A stretch of 64,000 nt of DNA from an uncultured Bacteroidales bacterium. Its GTDB lineage: Bacteria > Bacteroidota > Bacteroidia > Bacteroidales > P3. Below, in pieces: positions 51,643 to 62,420 of the stretch. How positions within the stretch are numbered: position 1 is the stretch's first letter; each line of letters starts with the position of its first letter. The position numbers were made by a program, and so were the translations under genes. Where the stretch lies: assembly GCA_947165255.1 (NCBI GenBank), contig CAMUZR010000001.1, forward strand, positions 124,001-188,000, given 5' to 3'. Under the pieces are notes generated by a model. The model saw nothing but the letters and a program-made list of their open reading frames with translations, ran no database searches and was not told the DNA's origin.

Positions 51643-51888
51643 TCATTCGTAGCGGCTGGCGACGTAGCTGATTTCGGAGAGGTCGAGGTCGACATCGCCC
51701 TCTTCGTTGTTGGTGAAGAAAGAGTTGAGCGGGTAGGTGTCGTACTCCTTGTTGAAACCGGCAGGCTCGGCAATGTTCAAGGCATGAGTCTTCTTGTGGA
51801 TGCCGAGTACGCAGTCTTGGTAGACTTCAGGGGCGTCGAGCACGTCGCACAGTTCGTTGGCAATGAGGTCTTCTAATTTTTGTTCCAT
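51643..51888 (-). CDS. Small acidic protein, unrecognised
   Basis: An 81-residue acidic protein (KLEDLIANELCDVLDAPEVY, then YPLNSFFTNNEEGDVDLDLS). The minus-strand promoter box TATCTTTGCA at 51941-51932, about 45 bp before the ATG, supports that it is expressed. There is no signal peptide or membrane segment. The function is unknown. Confidence 0.65.
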   Translation of the reverse strand: MEQKLEDLIANELCDVLDAPEVYQDCVLGIHKKTHALNIAEPAGFNKEYDTYPLNSFFTNNEEGDVDLDLSEISYVASRYE

Positions 51889-52097
51889 GATATTTTAGGT
51901 TTTAGTGTCGGTGTTGTATGTGTTTTTCGGGTGCAAAGATACGAAAAAAAAAAGATACGGGCGTTTTTTTGACGAAAAAAGGTGTGACAAGGTCGAAATG
52001 CTAGATATGGGGTGATGCCGTTATGCAGATTTGGTTTCACGCGTATTGCTGTTGGCTATTGAGGAATCAGAAATGTTGCCATGTCGGATTTTTTTAG

Positions 52098-52105
52098 TAT
52101 TTTTG
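52098..52105 (+). promoter_or_regulatory. -7 promoter box for the secreted protein at 52135
   Basis: TATTTTTG followed by CA, 29 bp before the ATG. Confidence 0.65.
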
Positions 52106-52134
52106 CAAAATCTATTTAGAGATTGTGTCACGGC

Positions 52135-52530
52135 ATGAATGAATATGTACATAGCAGGATGTTTCACATTGTTAGGGCGTTGGCTCGGAGCTGTGGGGTG
52201 CTAGCGGTGTTGATACTGGCGATGTGCAATGTTTCATGGGCGGCGGAAGATCCGAAGGTCGACAGAGCAGTTGGGAAGAGCACTCTTAGCGAGAGCGACA
52301 GAGATGTGCCGCATTGGCAGGATGTGGGGCTAGAGGATGTGCTGGCGGTGGGCAGCCAGCCGTCTGTTCCCACGGCTAGGACGGTGAGACCGGCGTTTGC
52401 CCCGTGCGAGGTGCTTTTCCAAAAGCTTTCGCCCCGAGCGCCCAAGGGGACGGAGAAAGTCGATTGGGTGGTGTCGTCGCGGGGTGTTCCAGGTTGCTTT
52501 CTCTATTTTTTGCTGAGTCTCAGACTCTGA
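52135..52530 (+). CDS. Small exported hypothetical protein
   Basis: A 131-residue protein. Residues 9-34 (VRALARSCGVLAVLILAMCN, VSWAAED) form a signal peptide with an AWAA-type cleavage site. The mature part has no recognised domain and no strong predicted structure. The ATG at 52135 is used because it directly follows the -7 box, and the upstream in-frame start at 52123 would sit too near the box. Because the composition is unusual and the product ends in a hydrophobic run (GCFLYFLLSLRL), I am only moderately sure that it is a real gene. Confidence 0.5.
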   Translation: MNEYVHSRMFHIVRALARSCGVLAVLILAMCNVSWAAEDPKVDRAVGKSTLSESDRDVPHWQDVGLEDVLAVGSQPSVPTARTVRPAFAPCEVLFQKLSPRAPKGTEKVDWVVSSRGVPGCFLYFLLSLRL

Positions 52531-52623
52531 TTTTTTCTGTTTCGATACTGGTTTTTTTTAAGTTTGCTGCATTCTGCCTTTGGCTGGCATTTGCGGCTGT
52601 GTGGTATTATTAAACAGAAAAAA

Positions 52624-53118
52624 ATGAAAAATATTAATGAAATGATTTACAGCCGACAGGAGATTAGGCGCAGCGTAAAACCTCTTTGGTCGGCGTGGGC
52701 ACTGGTATTGATTGGTGCCGTTTTCGCTGCGGTATATTTTATGGCAGACAATTTGTCGGATTCGATGAGGGATACTTGCCTTTATATGGGTCTGCTGGGA
52801 CTGCTGACGTTGCTTTTCGTGATGGCGTTCTATCTTTTCGGCGACAGCCGTTTCCCATATAGCAAGGAGTTTCATTGCCGTTTAGAACCCACTCGCGACT
52901 ACTATGCGGAGGCATCGCTTGCTCAGCTGACCGAGGCGCTAGGGAATGGCGACGAAGCCGCTCTGGCCAAGGTGAAGAAGACCATCGTGCCCGAGCTGGT
53001 GCTGCTGCGATACAGCGACAACAAGGAGAGGGTATTTTACTCCCAACTGCTAAGGCAGGAAGGAGAGAGGTTGGTGCCCATTTCCGACATTTTTGTAAGT
53101 AAAACTAAAAAGGATTAA
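52624..53118 (+). CDS. Two-helix membrane protein, first of a paralogous pair
   Basis: A 164-residue protein with two membrane segments in the first half (PLWSAWALVLIGAVFAAVYF and DTCLYMGLLGLLTLLFVMAF) and a cytoplasmic C-terminal domain (PTRDYYAEASLAQLTEALGN, ELVLLRYSDNKERVFYSQLL). It is 4 bp upstream of a related gene with the same layout, and the shared pattern (two helices, then a domain with LVLLxxS/LLVLEAAWS) suggests gene duplication. I do not recognise the family. The two are probably co-transcribed and may form a complex. Confidence 0.72.
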   Translation: MKNINEMIYSRQEIRRSVKPLWSAWALVLIGAVFAAVYFMADNLSDSMRDTCLYMGLLGLLTLLFVMAFYLFGDSRFPYSKEFHCRLEPTRDYYAEASLAQLTEALGNGDEAALAKVKKTIVPELVLLRYSDNKERVFYSQLLRQEGERLVPISDIFVSKTKKD

Positions 53119-53122
53119 AACA

Positions 53123-53656
53123 ATGGAAAACATACAGAATATTGATGAATACATTAGTGGCCATATGGCTGACAAGGTGGTGCGTAAGGGTAAGTCGCCA
53201 CTGATATGGATTTTGCTTACGGCCATAGGCGTGGCGGCTTTGGCTGCCAGTTTCACTCAAGGACTGACCGACAGCGTGCAGATGTTGCTGCTCACGATAG
53301 GGGTTACGGCTGTGCTGGTAGGCGGTGTGCTTACGGTGCTGTGCCTCAGCAAGGCTTTATGGTTCTACCAGTATGTGCCGACCGGCAGCCGGATGAGGAA
53401 AAAACTCATTTACCTCTCAGCAGAGGACTATGCCAAAGGCTGCGAGGCCCTGTCAGAGGGGAACTACAGCCGACTGGGCAACCTGCAGCCACAGGTGAGT
53501 TCGCTGCTGGTGCTTGAGGCTGCATGGAGCAGCGACGGAGCATTTGTCCTGCTGCAGGCTGGCCGTCATGACAGCGGAAGGCTGCTGCCCGAAACGGCTG
53601 TGGTCCGACTGGAGGGCGCCGACTCTTCGGCTGCCATGTCGTGGTTGAACAGATGA
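53123..53656 (+). CDS. Two-helix membrane protein, second of a paralogous pair
   Basis: A 177-residue protein with two membrane segments (PLIWILLTAIGVAALAASF and MLLLTIGVTAVLVGGVLTVL) and a soluble C-terminal domain of about 90 residues (YLSAEDYAKGCEALSEGNYS, RLGNLQPQVSSLLVLEAAWS). The ATG at 53123 starts 4 bp after the stop of the first copy. The layout matches the neighbour, though residue identity is low, so the duplication is old. The function is unknown. Confidence 0.72.
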   Translation: MENIQNIDEYISGHMADKVVRKGKSPLIWILLTAIGVAALAASFTQGLTDSVQMLLLTIGVTAVLVGGVLTVLCLSKALWFYQYVPTGSRMRKKLIYLSAEDYAKGCEALSEGNYSRLGNLQPQVSSLLVLEAAWSSDGAFVLLQAGRHDSGRLLPETAVVRLEGADSSAAMSWLNR

Positions 53657-53715
53657 TTCTCTATGAGGCGGCACGGCTAAGGCTGTGCCGCCTTGCTCAA
53701 TAACAACAAATACTT

Positions 53716-55254
53716 ATGCACATAGAACTTTTGCTTCTGATTTTTTCGGCGCTCTTCTTCGCCAGTATCCTTGCCGAGAAGGCAGGCAGTCGTTTTGGCA
53801 TGCCGGCCTTGTTGTTGTTTCTGGCCGTGGGTATGTTTTTTGGTGACGACGGCTTGGGGGTGCATTTCGACAATATCGAAACGGCCCACATGATTGGCAC
53901 CGTAGCCCTCTGCATCATCCTTTTCTCGGGTGGATTGGACACCAAGGTGGGCGACATCAAGCCTGTGTTGGGCCCGGGCATAACGCTGGCCACCCTTGGG
54001 GTGCTGATCACAGCCCTGGTCACCGGTGTGGTGCTCTACTTTGTGGGCGGCAGGCGGTTGGGGATAGACTTGATGCTGTGTCTGCTGTTGGCGGCTACGA
54101 TGAGCAGCACGGACTCGGCTTCGGTGTTCTCCATCCTGCGGGGGCGGGGGCTGAACCTAAAGCACAACCTGCGCCCAACGTTGGAGTTGGAAAGCGGAGC
54201 GAACGACCCGATGGCATACGTGCTGACGCTGACGTTCATCACGCTGAGCATGCAGGGAGGAAGCCCCGATTGGGGTGGTGCGGTGCTGATGTTGTTCACC
54301 CAGCTGGTGATTGGGGCAGTGGCCGGATGGTTACTGGGCAAAGGGTTGGTGTGGTGTGTGAACCGTATCAATATGGACAATGCGGCTCTCTATCCCCTGC
54401 TGGTGATGGCGGGCAGCTTCTTTGTTTTCGCCATCACTTTTTATATTAAAGGCAATAGTTTCTTGGCTGTTTATATTGCAGGTTTAGTGGTGGGCAACAG
54501 CAAGTTTGTGCATAAGCGCTCAACTCGAAATTTTTTCGACGGCATCACGTGGCTTTCACAACTCTCGATGTTCCTGACACTGGGGCTTCTTGTCAACCCG
54601 TCGGAACTAAAAGAGGTGCTGGTGCCAGGACTGATAATCAGCTTTGTAATGATATTTGTCAGCCGCCCGCTATCGGTATTTTTTTCCATGGCTCCTTTTA
54701 GAAACTATACGTTCAAGGATCGACTATTTGTCTCATGGGTGGGTCTTCGGGGGGCGGTGCCCATCATTTTTGCCATCCTGTGCCGCGCTTCAGGAGTCCC
54801 CCACAGTGAGGAGATGTTTAACATTGTGTTCCTTTGCACATTGGTGAGTTTGGTGGTGCAGGGAACTTCGCTCCCACTGGTGGGCAAATGGCTGGACGTG
54901 TCTGATACACCAGAGCCTGAACAGCAACGTTTGCAGGAGTTTGACATTGAGTTTCCAGAGGAGATTAAGTCCACCTCCAGCGAGATTGAAATCACGGATG
55001 AGATGTTGAAGCGGGGCCACCGACTGATGGATCTGCGGATGCCGGAGAAGACTTTGGCCATTATGGTGAAAAGGGACGAGAACTACTTTGTGCCCACGGG
55101 CAAGACGGTGTTGCACGGCGGAGACCGCCTGATGGTGTTGACCGACAATAAGGAAGCGTTAGAGAATACGCTCAAAATCTTGGGAGCCTTGCCCAAAGAG
55201 GAACCAGAAGCGCCTAAGCGCAAATGGTGGCGTATTTTTTTTGAGGAGGGTTAG
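53716..55254 (+). CDS. nhaP2: Potassium/proton antiporter (CvrA/NhaP2 type)
   Basis: A 512-residue CPA1-family antiporter. About twelve hydrophobic segments occupy residues 1-390, with the family motif [20 protein letters not shown], then [20 protein letters not shown], holding the conserved ND of the ion site, and [19 protein letters not shown]. The C-terminal cytoplasmic part (about 425-500) is a TrkA-C/RCK_C domain ([20 protein letters not shown], then [12 protein letters not shown]) that may sense K+ or nucleotide. It ends by overlapping parE by 4 bp in the convergent direction. Confidence 0.93.
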   Translation: MHIELLLLIFSALFFASILAEKAGSRFGMPALLLFLAVGMFFGDDGLGVHFDNIETAHMIGTVALCIILFSGGLDTKVGDIKPVLGPGITLATLGVLITALVTGVVLYFVGGRRLGIDLMLCLLLAATMSSTDSASVFSILRGRGLNLKHNLRPTLELESGANDPMAYVLTLTFITLSMQGGSPDWGGAVLMLFTQLVIGAVAGWLLGKGLVWCVNRINMDNAALYPLLVMAGSFFVFAITFYIKGNSFLAVYIAGLVVGNSKFVHKRSTRNFFDGITWLSQLSMFLTLGLLVNPSELKEVLVPGLIISFVMIFVSRPLSVFFSMAPFRNYTFKDRLFVSWVGLRGAVPIIFAILCRASGVPHSEEMFNIVFLCTLVSLVVQGTSLPLVGKWLDVSDTPEPEQQRLQEFDIEFPEEIKSTSSEIEITDEMLKRGHRLMDLRMPEKTLAIMVKRDENYFVPTGKTVLHGGDRLMVLTDNKEALENTLKILGALPKEEPEAPKRKWWRIFFEEG

Positions 55255-57176
55255 GCTACGACGATGTTTTCGTCGTCCTCGACGCGGAGATTTTTCATGA
55301 TGAACTCTCGGCGGTCAGCGGTGTTCTGTCCCATGTAGAAACGCAGTACTCCGTTGGTGTCGAAATCCTTGTGAAGGATAACGGGATCGAGACGCATGTC
55401 TTGGTTTATGAAGCCTTTGAACTCATCGGGCGAGATTTCTCCTAGTCCTTTGAACCGGGTAATTTCGGCACCAGCAGTGCTATTGATGGCCGCAATGCGT
55501 TCTTCGTCGTTGTAGCAGTAGGTGGTTTTCTGTTTGTTGCGGACGCGAAAAAGCGGGGTTTGCAGGATGTAGACATGTCCTTGGCGCACGAGGTCGGGGT
55601 AAAAGCGCAGGAAGAAGGTGAGCAGTAGCAGGCGAATGTGCATTCCGTCGACATCGGCATCGGTGGCTATGACGACGTTGTTGTAACGCAGGTTCTCCAT
55701 GCCGTCGTCAATGTCGAGGGCGTTGTGGAGAAGGTTTAGCTCCTCATTCTTGTACACCTCGGCCTTGCCTACCGAGACGGTATTAAGTGGTTTGCCGCGA
55801 AGGCTGAAGACGGCCTGGGTTTCGACGTCACGGCTTTTGGTAATGCTGCCACTGGCAGAGAGACCCTCGGTGATGAAGATGGTGCTCTCCAGTCGGCGGG
55901 AGTGGTTGCTGTTGTAGTGGACATGACAGTCGCGCAGCTTGCTGTTGTTGAGTCTGGCCTTGCGTGTGCTCTCTTTAGCCAGTTTTTTGATGCCGGCAAT
56001 CTCTTTGCGCTCCTTTTCGTTGCGTTGGATTTTCTCTAGAAGTACTTCTGCAGTGTCGGAGTGGATGTGTAGGTAGTTGTCGAGGTGGCGTTTGAGGATG
56101 TCGAGGACGTAGGTTTTGAGAAAGGGGCTGTCGTTGGTGCCGTCCTGCTTGTTGGGGGCCAGATGGGTGGAACCCAGCTTAGTCTTGGTTTGGGCCTCGA
56201 AGACAGGTTCCTGAATACGGATGCAGAGAGCACAGACGAGGCCTTGGCGGATGTCTTCGGGGGCGAATTCCTTTTTATTGTAAAAGTCTTTTACTACTCG
56301 GGCGTAGCCTTCGCGGAAGGCGCTTTGGTGGGTGCCGCCCTCTGTGGTGTGCTGGCCGTTGACAAAACTGTAGTAGTAGTCGCTGCTTTGTCCGTTGACA
56401 TGGGTGAAGGATGCCTCGAAGTCGTCGTCCTTGATATGGATGATCGGGTAAAGGGGTTGCCCCTCCATATTATGTTCCAGCAGGTCGAGGAGGCCGTTTT
56501 TGGAATAATAACGCTTGTCGTTATAGTAGAAAGTGAGGCCGCGGTTGAGGTAGCAGTAGTTCCATACGCGCCGTTCTACATACTCGTTGAGGAAGTGGAA
56601 GTTGCCGAAGAGTTTGCTGTCGGGTATAAATTCCACCAAAGTGCCAGAGGCCATGAAGGGGTCGTCGGGAGTGTAGGGGAGGATGTCGCTGTCGTGGGTG
56701 AGCTTGCCTTCGCAGAACTCGGCCCAGCGGGTTTTGCCTTCGCGGAAGGCCTGCACACGGAAATAACTGGAGAGGGCATTGACAGCCTTGGTGCCCACGC
56801 CGTTGAGGCCGACGCTCTTCTGGAAGACCTTGCTGTCGTATTTGGCGCCGGTGTTGAGTTTGCTCACCGCCTCAACCATCTTGCCCAGAGGGATGCCGCG
56901 GCCATAGTCGCGGATGGTAACCTTGCGCTCGGCGAAGTTGATGGACATTTCTATGCGTTTGCCAAAACCGGAAGTGAACTCGTCGATGGCGTTGTCGATG
57001 ACCTCTTTGATGAGGACGTAGATGCCGTCGTCGTGGGAAGAACCGTCGCCAAGCTTTCCGATGTACATTCCGGGGCGAAGGCGGATGTGCTCCATGTCTT
57101 CGAGATGGATGATGCTCTCGTCGCCGTAATCGGCTGCGATATTCAGTGGCAGGTTGTTTTCATCTTCGGTGGCCAT
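55251..57176 (-). CDS. parE: DNA topoisomerase IV subunit B
   Basis: A 641-residue type IIA topoisomerase ATPase subunit. The GHKL ATP site is visible as [51 protein letters not shown] and the QTKTKL switch Lys region. The TOPRIM domain shows [20 protein letters not shown] and [16 protein letters not shown]. The divergence of the TOPRIM EGxS motif (EGLSASGS) is typical of the Bacteroidetes ParE form. The start ATG at 57174-57176 follows a -7 box at 57206-57197; the frame upstream is noncoding. The parC partner is not in the window. Confidence 0.95.
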   Translation of the reverse strand: MATEDENNLPLNIAADYGDESIIHLEDMEHIRLRPGMYIGKLGDGSSHDDGIYVLIKEVIDNAIDEFTSGFGKRIEMSINFAERKVTIRDYGRGIPLGKMVEAVSKLNTGAKYDSKVFQKSVGLNGVGTKAVNALSSYFRVQAFREGKTRWAEFCEGKLTHDSDILPYTPDDPFMASGTLVEFIPDSKLFGNFHFLNEYVERRVWNYCYLNRGLTFYYNDKRYYSKNGLLDLLEHNMEGQPLYPIIHIKDDDFEASFTHVNGQSSDYYYSFVNGQHTTEGGTHQSAFREGYARVVKDFYNKKEFAPEDIRQGLVCALCIRIQEPVFEAQTKTKLGSTHLAPNKQDGTNDSPFLKTYVLDILKRHLDNYLHIHSDTAEVLLEKIQRNEKERKEIAGIKKLAKESTRKARLNNSKLRDCHVHYNSNHSRRLESTIFITEGLSASGSITKSRDVETQAVFSLRGKPLNTVSVGKAEVYKNEELNLLHNALDIDDGMENLRYNNVVIATDADVDGMHIRLLLLTFFLRFYPDLVRQGHVYILQTPLFRVRNKQKTTYCYNDEERIAAINSTAGAEITRFKGLGEISPDEFKGFINQDMRLDPVILHKDFDTNGVLRFYMGQNTADRREFIMKNLRVEDDENIVVA

Positions 57177-57561
57177 AATGTGTCTTTTTTTTGAGGTGCA
57201 AAAATACAAAAAAAAAACCAAACAGCGTGTTTTTCCCCTCAGCACCCCGCCGAGAATTGGCATAGAAGGGCCATATCTGAGGCGTGATTACATCCAGGTA
57301 GACACCTTTCCCATCTGAAGCAGTCCAGATGTGGAACGTGTGTGGTGGCGTCGATGAGGTTGGCGTGATGTTATGTAAGTGAGAGGATGAAAGCAACGTA
57401 GAGGAGCGTAGCGGTTAGTTGGCTGTGTATGTTGCTTTTCGACTAGTATGGGTCAGGCCGAGAAAATAAATATTTTATTAATTGAAAAAAAAAACGTATC
57501 TTTGCAAATTGGATTTATCAATTGAAGGTACAACAATTATTAATCACATAAAACTAATATT
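57177..57561. promoter_or_regulatory. Divergent promoter region between parE and the ferredoxin oxidoreductase operon
   Basis: The minus-strand box TATTTTTGCA (57206-57197) serves parE. The plus-strand box TATCTTTG (57497-57504, then CA) lies 58 bp before the ferredoxin-subunit ATG. Nothing else is recognisable in the 385-bp gap. Confidence 0.65.
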
Positions 57562-57780
57562 ATGGCATTTAAAGGACAAATTGTAATCGATACCGAGCAT
57601 TGTAAGGGCTGCGGCGTATGCGTCGAGGCCTGCCCGATGAAATGCATCGAGATATCGAAGAATGTAAACAGCAAGGGTTATAACTACACCCACACTGTAA
57701 ACGACAAGTGCATCGGTTGCGCCAGCTGCGCCATCGTTTGCCCTGACGGCGTCATCTCCGTCTACAAAGTCAAATGTTAA
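57562..57780 (+). CDS. 2-oxoacid:ferredoxin oxidoreductase, delta (ferredoxin) subunit
   Basis: A 72-residue 2[4Fe-4S] ferredoxin with CKGCGVCVEACPMKCI and CIGCASCAIVCPDGVIS, the standard CxxCxxCxxxCP pairs. It is the first gene of the operon, 21 bp before the alpha subunit. Electrons from 2-oxoacid oxidation leave through its clusters to a soluble ferredoxin. Confidence 0.95.
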   Translation: MAFKGQIVIDTEHCKGCGVCVEACPMKCIEISKNVNSKGYNYTHTVNDKCIGCASCAIVCPDGVISVYKVKC

Positions 57781-57801
57781 ACAAGTAAAAGAAAGATAAA
57801 C

Positions 57802-58884
57802 ATGGCAAAAGAACTGAAATTAATGAAGGGCAATGAGGCTATTGCTCGCGCTATGATTGCCAGCGGTACGGACGGCTACTTTGGCTATCCTATCACTCCG
57901 CAGTCTGAAGTTATGGAAACTCTGATGGCCGAAAAACCTTGGGAAACTACCGGAATGGTCGTTCTGCAGGCCGAGTCCGAGCTGGCTTCCATCAACATGG
58001 TATACGGTGGTGCCGCTACAGGTAAGAAGGTTGCCACCTCTTCCTCCTCTCCCGGAATCTCGCTGATGCAGGAAGGTCTCACCTACCTCGCAGGTGCCGA
58101 AATTCCCTGTGTCATCATGAACGCTATGCGTGGCGGTCCCGGTCTGGGTACCATCCAGCCTGCTCAGTCCGACTATTTCCAGAGCGTTAAGGGCGGCGGC
58201 CACGGCGACTACCAACTCTATACTATCGCCCCCTCCAGCGTTCAGGAAATGTATGACTTCGTCTTCGACGCTTGGGACATCGCCTTCAAATATCGCAACC
58301 CTGTGCTGATTCTCACCGACGGTGCCATTGGCCAGTGCATGGAGAAATGCTACACCCGCGACTTTATCCCCCGCTGGACCGAGGAAGAACGCCGTCAGCA
58401 TGCTCCCTGGGGCACTTGGGGCAAACCCGCCAACCGCAGCCATAACATCATCACCTCGCTCGAACTTGAGAGCTCCCGTCAGGAGGTCTTCAATCAGAAA
58501 CTGCAGGCTAAATATCGCGAAATGGAAGAGAAGGAAGTTCGTTTCGAAGCCCTCAACTGCGAGGACGCTGACTATATCTTCGTCGCTTATGGTACCTCTG
58601 CCCGTATCTGCATGAAGAGCATGGAATTAGCTCGCGCCAAGGGTCTGAAGGTCGGTCTGCTCCGTCTCATCACCCTCTATCCTTTCCCCAAGAAACAGAT
58701 TGCTGAGCTGGCCAAGAAAGTCAAGGGTATGCTCTGCGTAGAGATGAGCGCAGGTCAGATGATTGAGGACGTGAAGCTTGCTGCCAACTGCAGCATCCCC
58801 ATCGAGCACTACGGCCGCTTCGGTGGTATCATCCCCTCACCTGAGGAAGTTCTCGAGGCAATGGAAAAGGAAATCGTTAAATAA
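57802..58884 (+). CDS. vorB: 2-oxoacid (2-ketoisovalerate-type) ferredoxin oxidoreductase, alpha subunit VorB
   Basis: A 360-residue subunit with the pyrimidine-binding part of the thiamine-diphosphate enzyme: MKGNEAIARAMIASGTDGYF, GYPITPQSEVMETL, VATSSSSPGISLMQEGLTYL and MRGGPGLGTIQPAQSDYFQS. The length and sequence match the VorB proteins of Bacteroides, whose substrates are branched-chain 2-oxoacids, but the closely related 2-oxoglutarate (Kor) enzymes cannot be excluded from sequence alone. It is the second gene of the operon. Confidence 0.93.
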   Translation: MAKELKLMKGNEAIARAMIASGTDGYFGYPITPQSEVMETLMAEKPWETTGMVVLQAESELASINMVYGGAATGKKVATSSSSPGISLMQEGLTYLAGAEIPCVIMNAMRGGPGLGTIQPAQSDYFQSVKGGGHGDYQLYTIAPSSVQEMYDFVFDAWDIAFKYRNPVLILTDGAIGQCMEKCYTRDFIPRWTEEERRQHAPWGTWGKPANRSHNIITSLELESSRQEVFNQKLQAKYREMEEKEVRFEALNCEDADYIFVAYGTSARICMKSMELARAKGLKVGLLRLITLYPFPKKQIAELAKKVKGMLCVEMSAGQMIEDVKLAANCSIPIEHYGRFGGIIPSPEEVLEAMEKEIVK

Positions 58885-58957
58885 ATAATGCTTGGGCAAG
58901 GGAACCTGCGAAGATTGTTTCGCTCGTTCTTGCGTCCAACGTCCAAATTTGAATTAT

Positions 58958-59788
<831 letters not shown>

Positions 59789-59808
59789 TAATAAAACATT
59801 TTAATATC

Positions 59809-60360
59809 ATGACAGAAGAAATTATCATCGCCGGTTTTGGTGGCCAGGGTGTCCTCTCTATGGGCAAAATCCTTGCCTATTCTGGCGTTATGGAAGATAA
59901 AGAAGTCAGCTGGATGCCCTCCTATGGTCCTGAGCAGCGTGGTGGTACCTCCAACGTTACCGTCATCATCAGCGACGAGCGCATCTGCTCCCCCATCATC
60001 AGCAAATACGACACTGCCATCGTCCTCAACCAGCAGTCTCTCGACAAGTTTGAGAATACTGTGAAGCCTGGCGGCCTGCTGATTTACGACCCCAACGGAA
60101 TCACCCGCGAGCCCACCCGCAAAGATGTCAACATCTACAAGATTGCTGCCACTGAGAAGGCTCAGGAAATGGGTATCTCCAAGGTTTTCAACATGGTTGT
60201 CCTCGGCGGTTTCCTCAAATTGAAACCCATTGTCGGTTCCGAGTTCATCCACAAGGGTCTTGAGAAATCCCTGCCCGCTCGTCACCACAACCTCATTCCT
60301 CAGAATGAGGAGGCTATCGAAATCGGCAAGGGCCTTATTGAGGCTGTCCATACTCTGTAA
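59809..60360 (+). CDS. 2-oxoacid:ferredoxin oxidoreductase, gamma subunit
   Basis: A 183-residue subunit with IIIAGFGGQGVLSMGKILAY, SWMPSYGPEQRGGTSNVTVI and SSPIISKYDTAIVLNQ-type features. This is the POR_N/gamma domain that carries the coenzyme A or inter-subunit contact loop. It completes the four-subunit complex. It lies 20 bp after the beta subunit and ends 23 bp before a strong terminator. Confidence 0.95.
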   Translation: MTEEIIIAGFGGQGVLSMGKILAYSGVMEDKEVSWMPSYGPEQRGGTSNVTVIISDERICSPIISKYDTAIVLNQQSLDKFENTVKPGGLLIYDPNGITREPTRKDVNIYKIAATEKAQEMGISKVFNMVVLGGFLKLKPIVGSEFIHKGLEKSLPARHHNLIPQNEEAIEIGKGLIEAVHTL

Positions 60361-60383
60361 TATATTATAAGGTATGATAATAT

Positions 60384-60417
60384 AAGGCAGTTGCTCCGGC
60401 AGCTGCCTTATTTTTTT
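60384..60417 (+). terminator. Rho-independent terminator after the ferredoxin oxidoreductase operon
   Basis: A perfect 11-bp stem AAGGCAGTTGC (60384-60394) with GCAGCTGCCTT (60399-60409), loop TCCG, one wobble, then T7. Confidence 0.92.
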
Positions 60418-60483
60418 GCATGCCCGTACTCCACTTTTTCTTCACATGATTTTGTGTTTTTTTTTTATTTTAATAATTTTTTG

Positions 60484-60491
60484 TATATTTG
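60484..60491 (+). promoter_or_regulatory. -7 promoter box for glmS
   Basis: TATATTTG followed by CA, 70 bp before the glmS ATG. Confidence 0.7.
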
Positions 60492-60560
60492 CAAGTTGGT
60501 AAACGCAATTTTGTATTGCCATATTTTGAAATATAAATAATTATAAATAAGGATATTATT

Positions 60561-62420
60561 ATGTGTGGAATAGTTGGATATATTGGGGAACAGCAGGCTT
60601 ACCCCATTCTGATTAATGGTCTGCATCGTCTTGAATACCGTGGCTATGACAGTGCTGGTGTCTCTCTCATCAGTGAGAATGGCGATCTGAATGTCTATAA
60701 GGCAAAGGGTAAAGTAGTCGCGCTCGAAAACGATTGCAAAGGTCATGACCTGACCGGCACCATCGGCATTGCTCACACCCGTTGGGCCACTCACGGCGAA
60801 CCCAACCAAGTCAATGCCCACCCCCATTATTCCGAGTCACACAATCTGGCCCTCGTCCATAACGGCATCATCGAGAACTATAAGGCTCTCCGTACCGAGT
60901 TGGAAAACAATGGTATGACCTTCTCCAGCGAAACCGATACCGAGGTGCTGGTGCAACTCATAGAGTATATGATGAAAAGTCATGACTGCAACCTTTTCGA
61001 AGGTGTACAGTTGGCACTCAAGAATGTCATTGGAGCCTATGCCATTGCCATCCTTGAGAAAGACCACCCCGACCAACTTGTCTGTGCCCGTAAGGGCAGC
61101 CCGCTGGTCATTGGCGTGGCGAAGAAGGACAATGGACGAGTCGAATACTTCCTCGGTTCCGATGCTACCCCCATCATCGAATATACCAATCAAGTAGTCT
61201 ATCTCAAAGACGAAGAAATTGCCATTATGGACCGCAAGGGCCGTCTGGATATAGTCAACCTCTCCGCCGTCCCCCAAACTCCTCAGTTGGACACCCTTCA
61301 GCTTAATCTCGACCAGATTGAAAAAGGCGGTTTCCCACACTTTATGCTCAAAGAAATCTGGGAGCAACCCAACGCCCTCCGTACCTGTGTCCGTGGCCGT
61401 CTCAACCCCACCACCAAAGACGTCATCCTCAGCGGTGTCCTCGACCACCAAGACCGTTTCCTCAACTGCCGCCGCATTATTATCTGTGCATGCGGCACTT
61501 CTTGGCACTCTGCCCTCATCGGAAAATATTTCATCGAAGAGGCCTGCCAGATTCCCGTCGAGGTGGAATACGCCTCCGAGTTCCGCTACCGCAATCCCGT
61601 CATCTTCCCCGACGACATTGTCATCGCAGTTTCTCAGTCGGGTGAAACCGCCGACACCCTTGCCGCCATCGAACTGGCCAAGGAAAAGGGCGCTTTCCTC
61701 TATGGCGTCTGCAACGTAATCGGCTCCTCCATACCCCGTGCCACCGACAGCGGCACCTACCTCCATGTGGGACCTGAAATTGGCGTAGCTTCCACCAAGG
61801 CCTTCACCGGACAGGTCATCACCCTTGCCATGCTGGGTCTGGCCATCTCCAAGGTGCGCAAATCCCTTTCCGACGACATGTACCACATGCTAGTCGACGA
61901 ACTCTATAAGATTCCCGACAAAATGCAGTGGACCCTCGAAAACAACAAAGACATCGACAAGTTTGCCGAGCGTTTCACCTATTGCAAGAACTTCCTCTAT
62001 CTGGGTCGCGGCTACAACTATCCCGTCGCCCTCGAAGGAGCTCTCAAACTTAAGGAAATCAGCTATATCCATGCCGAAGGCTATCCCGCAGCCGAGATGA
62101 AGCACGGTCCCATCGCCCTTGTCGACGAGGAAATGCCCGTCGTGGTCGTCGCCCCCAAGCACGGCATGTACGAGAAAGTAGTCAGCAACATACAGGAAAT
62201 CAAGTCCCGTGGAGGCAGAATAATCTCCGTCATCACCGAGGGTGACACCACCGTCAAGGAAATGAGCGATTACTACTTCACCATCCCTGACACCCGCGAC
62301 TGCTATGTCCCCCTCCTGGCCGTCATCCCCTTGCAGCTGCTTTCCTACTATGTGGCCGTTACTAAGGGCCGCAACGTCGACCAGCCGCGCAACCTTGCCA
62401 AGAGCGTGACAGTTGAGTAG
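60561..62420 (+). CDS. glmS: Glutamine--fructose-6-phosphate aminotransferase (isomerizing)
   Basis: A 619-residue enzyme making glucosamine-6-phosphate for cell wall and LPS. The N-terminal glutaminase starts MCGIVGYIGEQQAYPILING with the catalytic Cys at position 2 and carries AHTRWATHGEPNQVNAHPHY. The two SIS (sugar isomerase) domains include ACGTSWHSALIGKYFIEEAC, AVSQSGETADTLAAIELAKE and, near the end, AEGYPAAEMKHGPIALVDEE. The C-terminus ends in AKSVTVE, the usual invariant tail. Its TAG overlaps the start of the helicase gene. Confidence 0.98.
   Translation: MCGIVGYIGEQQAYPILINGLHRLEYRGYDSAGVSLISENGDLNVYKAKGKVVALENDCKGHDLTGTIGIAHTRWATHGEPNQVNAHPHYSESHNLALVHNGIIENYKALRTELENNGMTFSSETDTEVLVQLIEYMMKSHDCNLFEGVQLALKNVIGAYAIAILEKDHPDQLVCARKGSPLVIGVAKKDNGRVEYFLGSDATPIIEYTNQVVYLKDEEIAIMDRKGRLDIVNLSAVPQTPQLDTLQLNLDQIEKGGFPHFMLKEIWEQPNALRTCVRGRLNPTTKDVILSGVLDHQDRFLNCRRIIICACGTSWHSALIGKYFIEEACQIPVEVEYASEFRYRNPVIFPDDIVIAVSQSGETADTLAAIELAKEKGAFLYGVCNVIGSSIPRATDSGTYLHVGPEIGVASTKAFTGQVITLAMLGLAISKVRKSLSDDMYHMLVDELYKIPDKMQWTLENNKDIDKFAERFTYCKNFLYLGRGYNYPVALEGALKLKEISYIHAEGYPAAEMKHGPIALVDEEMPVVVVAPKHGMYEKVVSNIQEIKSRGGRIISVITEGDTTVKEMSDYYFTIPDTRDCYVPLLAVIPLQLLSYYVAVTKGRNVDQPRNLAKSVTVE

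Noticed and set aside
51541..51876. Plus-strand frame of 111 residues
   Set aside because: It is antisense to the small acidic protein at 51643-51888, which has its own promoter box.
52123..52134. Earlier start for the exported protein at 52123
   Set aside because: It would begin within 20 bp of the -7 box; the ATG at 52135 is more likely.
56085..57194. Plus-strand frame antisense to parE (369 aa)
   Set aside because: Shadow of the parE gene, which has full TOPRIM and ATPase motifs on the other strand.
60837..61886. Minus-strand frame antisense to glmS (349 aa)
   Set aside because: Shadow of glmS.
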